From assembly GCA_964594985.1 (NCBI GenBank), contig CAZQNQ010000004.1, positions 1-64,000 on the forward strand: a DNA stretch of 64,000 nt, in the 5' to 3' direction. A program made the position numbers and the translations under genes. Below the pieces are notes generated by a model. It was not told the DNA's origin, ran no database searches, and saw nothing but the letters and a program-made list of their open reading frames with translations. The DNA comes from JADLHS01 sp964594985 (GTDB taxonomy: Bacteria; Verrucomicrobiota; Verrucomicrobiia; Limisphaerales; JADLHS01). The number at the start of each line of letters is the position of its first letter. The stretch's first letter is position 1. This document shows positions 63,002-64,000 of this stretch, one piece after another.

Positions 63002-64000
63002 TCATGCGATTGGGGTTTGATTGGTCGCGCTTTGCAACCACTTCTTCCCTTCGTCCGTGGTCTGGTAACGTTGCAACCGACTTTGGGGTTTGTCGGGAAT
63101 CGTTCGCCCAAGCCAGCCCTTGCCGATAAGCGCGTTGAGATAATTTTCGCGGAATGTCTGGCGGTGTTTGACCCCGACGAGTGCCTGAATTTCGCCAGCC
63201 TTACGCGGTTGCTCACAGAACTGGAGAATCTGCGCCGCGACTTGGCCGGTGACTTGGCCGGTGACTTGGCCGGTGACTTGGCCGGTCGCTAGACGTTTCC
63301 GTTCCCTGGCCTCTTTGATGAATTCAGGATGGAGCGGCAAGCGCACCAGAAAATAAGTCCGGTCATCATCCGATTCAAACACGGGCTTTGGAGAACCATT
63401 GGCTCGTAGCGCTTCCAACATTTTTGGAATACCAGTGCCTCGACCTTCGGTGAGACTGAGTTCTTTCAGAAATTCGCCAATGCGCCGGTTGCGGTACCGC
63501 CGCGTGGCAAAGCGCCCGGTTTGCAGTTCCTTGATACTGACTGAGCGGTCCAGACCCGGATAATTGGCCACGGTGATTTCATCCGGCAGAACCCGGACTT
63601 CAATCGGCTCCCGGATTTCGTAGCTGCGATGGTAAACTGCATTGACCACCGCCTCCTCTAATGCGGCGTATGGCACATTGAAAAAGCGGTCGGCTTCCGG
63701 TCGGTCGCCGTGTTTCACCACACGTTCCTCGATCACGGCGTTTTTCAAAAAAGTCAGCACGTCCTTAAGGATCACGTCCAATGGACCAGCGAAGGTTTTC
63801 TCCGTGAAAGTGTCGCCACCGGGGCCATCGGGAAACTGCACCACGTCAATCTGTGTTTGCGGGAAAAACTTTTGCGGTGCCGGGTTGAAAAACATCAGGC
63901 CGACATTCAACGGGTGCATCGCTTCGGCAGGGCCGTCGGCAATTCGCATCTGGCGGCACAACTGGGCAAATTCCATCTTGCCGGAACCAGCCAAGAGGTC
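63002..64000 (-). CDS. ATP-binding (AlbA_2/Schlafen-associated, HATPase_c_4-type) protein, 5' end outside the window
   Basis: The visible part (about 330 residues) is the C-terminal two thirds of a DNA-binding-type ATP-binding regulator. VPYAALEEAVVNAVYHRSYE, IREPIEVRVLPDEITVANYP and LTEGRGTGIPKMLEALRANG are the HATPase_c_4 motifs. The final ~70 residues look like a winged helix (AGEIQALVGVKHRQTFRENY). Between them sits TGQVTGQVTGQVTGQV, encoded by a 12-bp tandem repeat. Such proteins are widespread, often near mobile or defence genes, and mostly uncharacterised. The start is beyond the right edge. Confidence 0.8.
   Translation of the reverse strand, partial: DLLAGSGKMEFAQLCRQMRIADGPAEAMHPLNVGLMFFNPAPQKFFPQTQIDVVQFPDGPGGDTFTEKTFAGPLDVILKDVLTFLKNAVIEERVVKHGDRPEADRFFNVPYAALEEAVVNAVYHRSYEIREPIEVRVLPDEITVANYPGLDRSVSIKELQTGRFATRRYRNRRIGEFLKELSLTEGRGTGIPKMLEALRANGSPKPVFESDDDRTYFLVRLPLHPEFIKEARERKRLATGQVTGQVTGQVTGQVAAQILQFCEQPRKAGEIQALVGVKHRQTFRENYLNALIGKGWLGRTIPDKPQSRLQRYQTTDEGKKWLQSATNQTPIA
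63241..63288. repeat. 12-bp tandem repeat (CTTGGCCGGTGA), four units, in frame
   Basis: Units at 63241, 63253 and 63265 are identical; the fourth (63277) ends TCG. Together they encode TGQV four times in the linker of the ATP-binding protein. Because the period is a multiple of three, unit gain or loss changes linker length and not the frame. Confidence 0.95.

Noticed and set aside
1..64000. tRNA or rRNA genes
   Set aside because: No cloverleaf with a GTTCGA-type T-loop and no rRNA-like stretch was recognised by eye; a covariance-model scan would be decisive.

Overview
The window looks like chromosomal DNA from a Verrucomicrobiota bacterium (Pedosphaera/Limisphaerales-like; inferred, not proven). 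The grounds are giant proteins built from autotransporter-associated beta-strand (PATR) repeats, a PEP-CTERM protein, prepilin-type genes with the 'FTLIELLVVIAIIAILA' leader, DUF5107-TPR proteins, RAYT transposases with palindromic repeats, secreted glycoside hydrolases without any SusC/SusD pair, and short RHS-tip proteins with their own signal peptides.

Layout. 1-3.7 kb: a secreted BNR_4-type protein and a decayed esterase. 3.7-10.1 kb: an accessory island with a serine recombinase that has lost its catalytic domain, a small XRE regulator, a transglutaminase-like protein, a polymorphic-toxin cassette (mini-RHS NucA/NucB-like nuclease plus SUKH immunity, with the scar of an older RHS tip), a membrane protein and a RAYT transposon with an 11-bp tandem repeat. 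10.4-26.4 kb: a minus-strand run read as clan GH-D alpha-galactosidase, mutarotase-like protein, NPCBM-GH36, GH97, GH95, DUF5107-TPR and an MFS sugar porter. 26.5-32.8 kb: a pseudopilin and a giant PATR protein. 33.2-36.3 kb: an AraC regulator, a XylR-like regulator and a PEP-CTERM protein. 36.7-37.0 kb: a frameshifted Fur-type pseudogene. 37.1-58.2 kb: a second minus-strand run read as PATR protein, pseudopilin, membrane protein, PL11-PATR, GH43_24-PATR, PL9, GH53 and GH2. 58.5-62.5 kb: a response regulator and a propeller histidine kinase that precede this run. 62.5-64 kb: a truncated duplicate of the transglutaminase-like gene and an ATP-binding protein cut by the window edge.

How it fits together. 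The enzymes suggest attack on rhamnogalacturonan I and pectin with (arabino)galactan side chains: PL11 and PL9 cut the backbone, GH53, GH43_24 and GH2 trim beta-galactan, and GH36, GH97, the GH-D enzyme and GH95 remove alpha-galactosyl or fucosyl decorations. The mutarotase and MFS porter would handle released sugar. PL11 and GH43 are each fused to long PATR beta-helix stalks. Seven secreted proteins end in the same pattern, [FY][FY]x[IL]xxP followed directly by the stop codon, which looks like a sorting or anchoring signal. Each stand-alone PATR gene is followed directly by a pseudopilin gene, a module seen twice.

Three upstream regions (of the TPR-MFS pair, the giant PATR gene and the PEP-CTERM gene) share a 22-bp-spaced direct repeat, AATGGA-N16-ATGGACAAT. 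It is a good candidate operator for the AraC or XylR-type regulator encoded between two of the sites. I see no rRNA, tRNA or CRISPR array.
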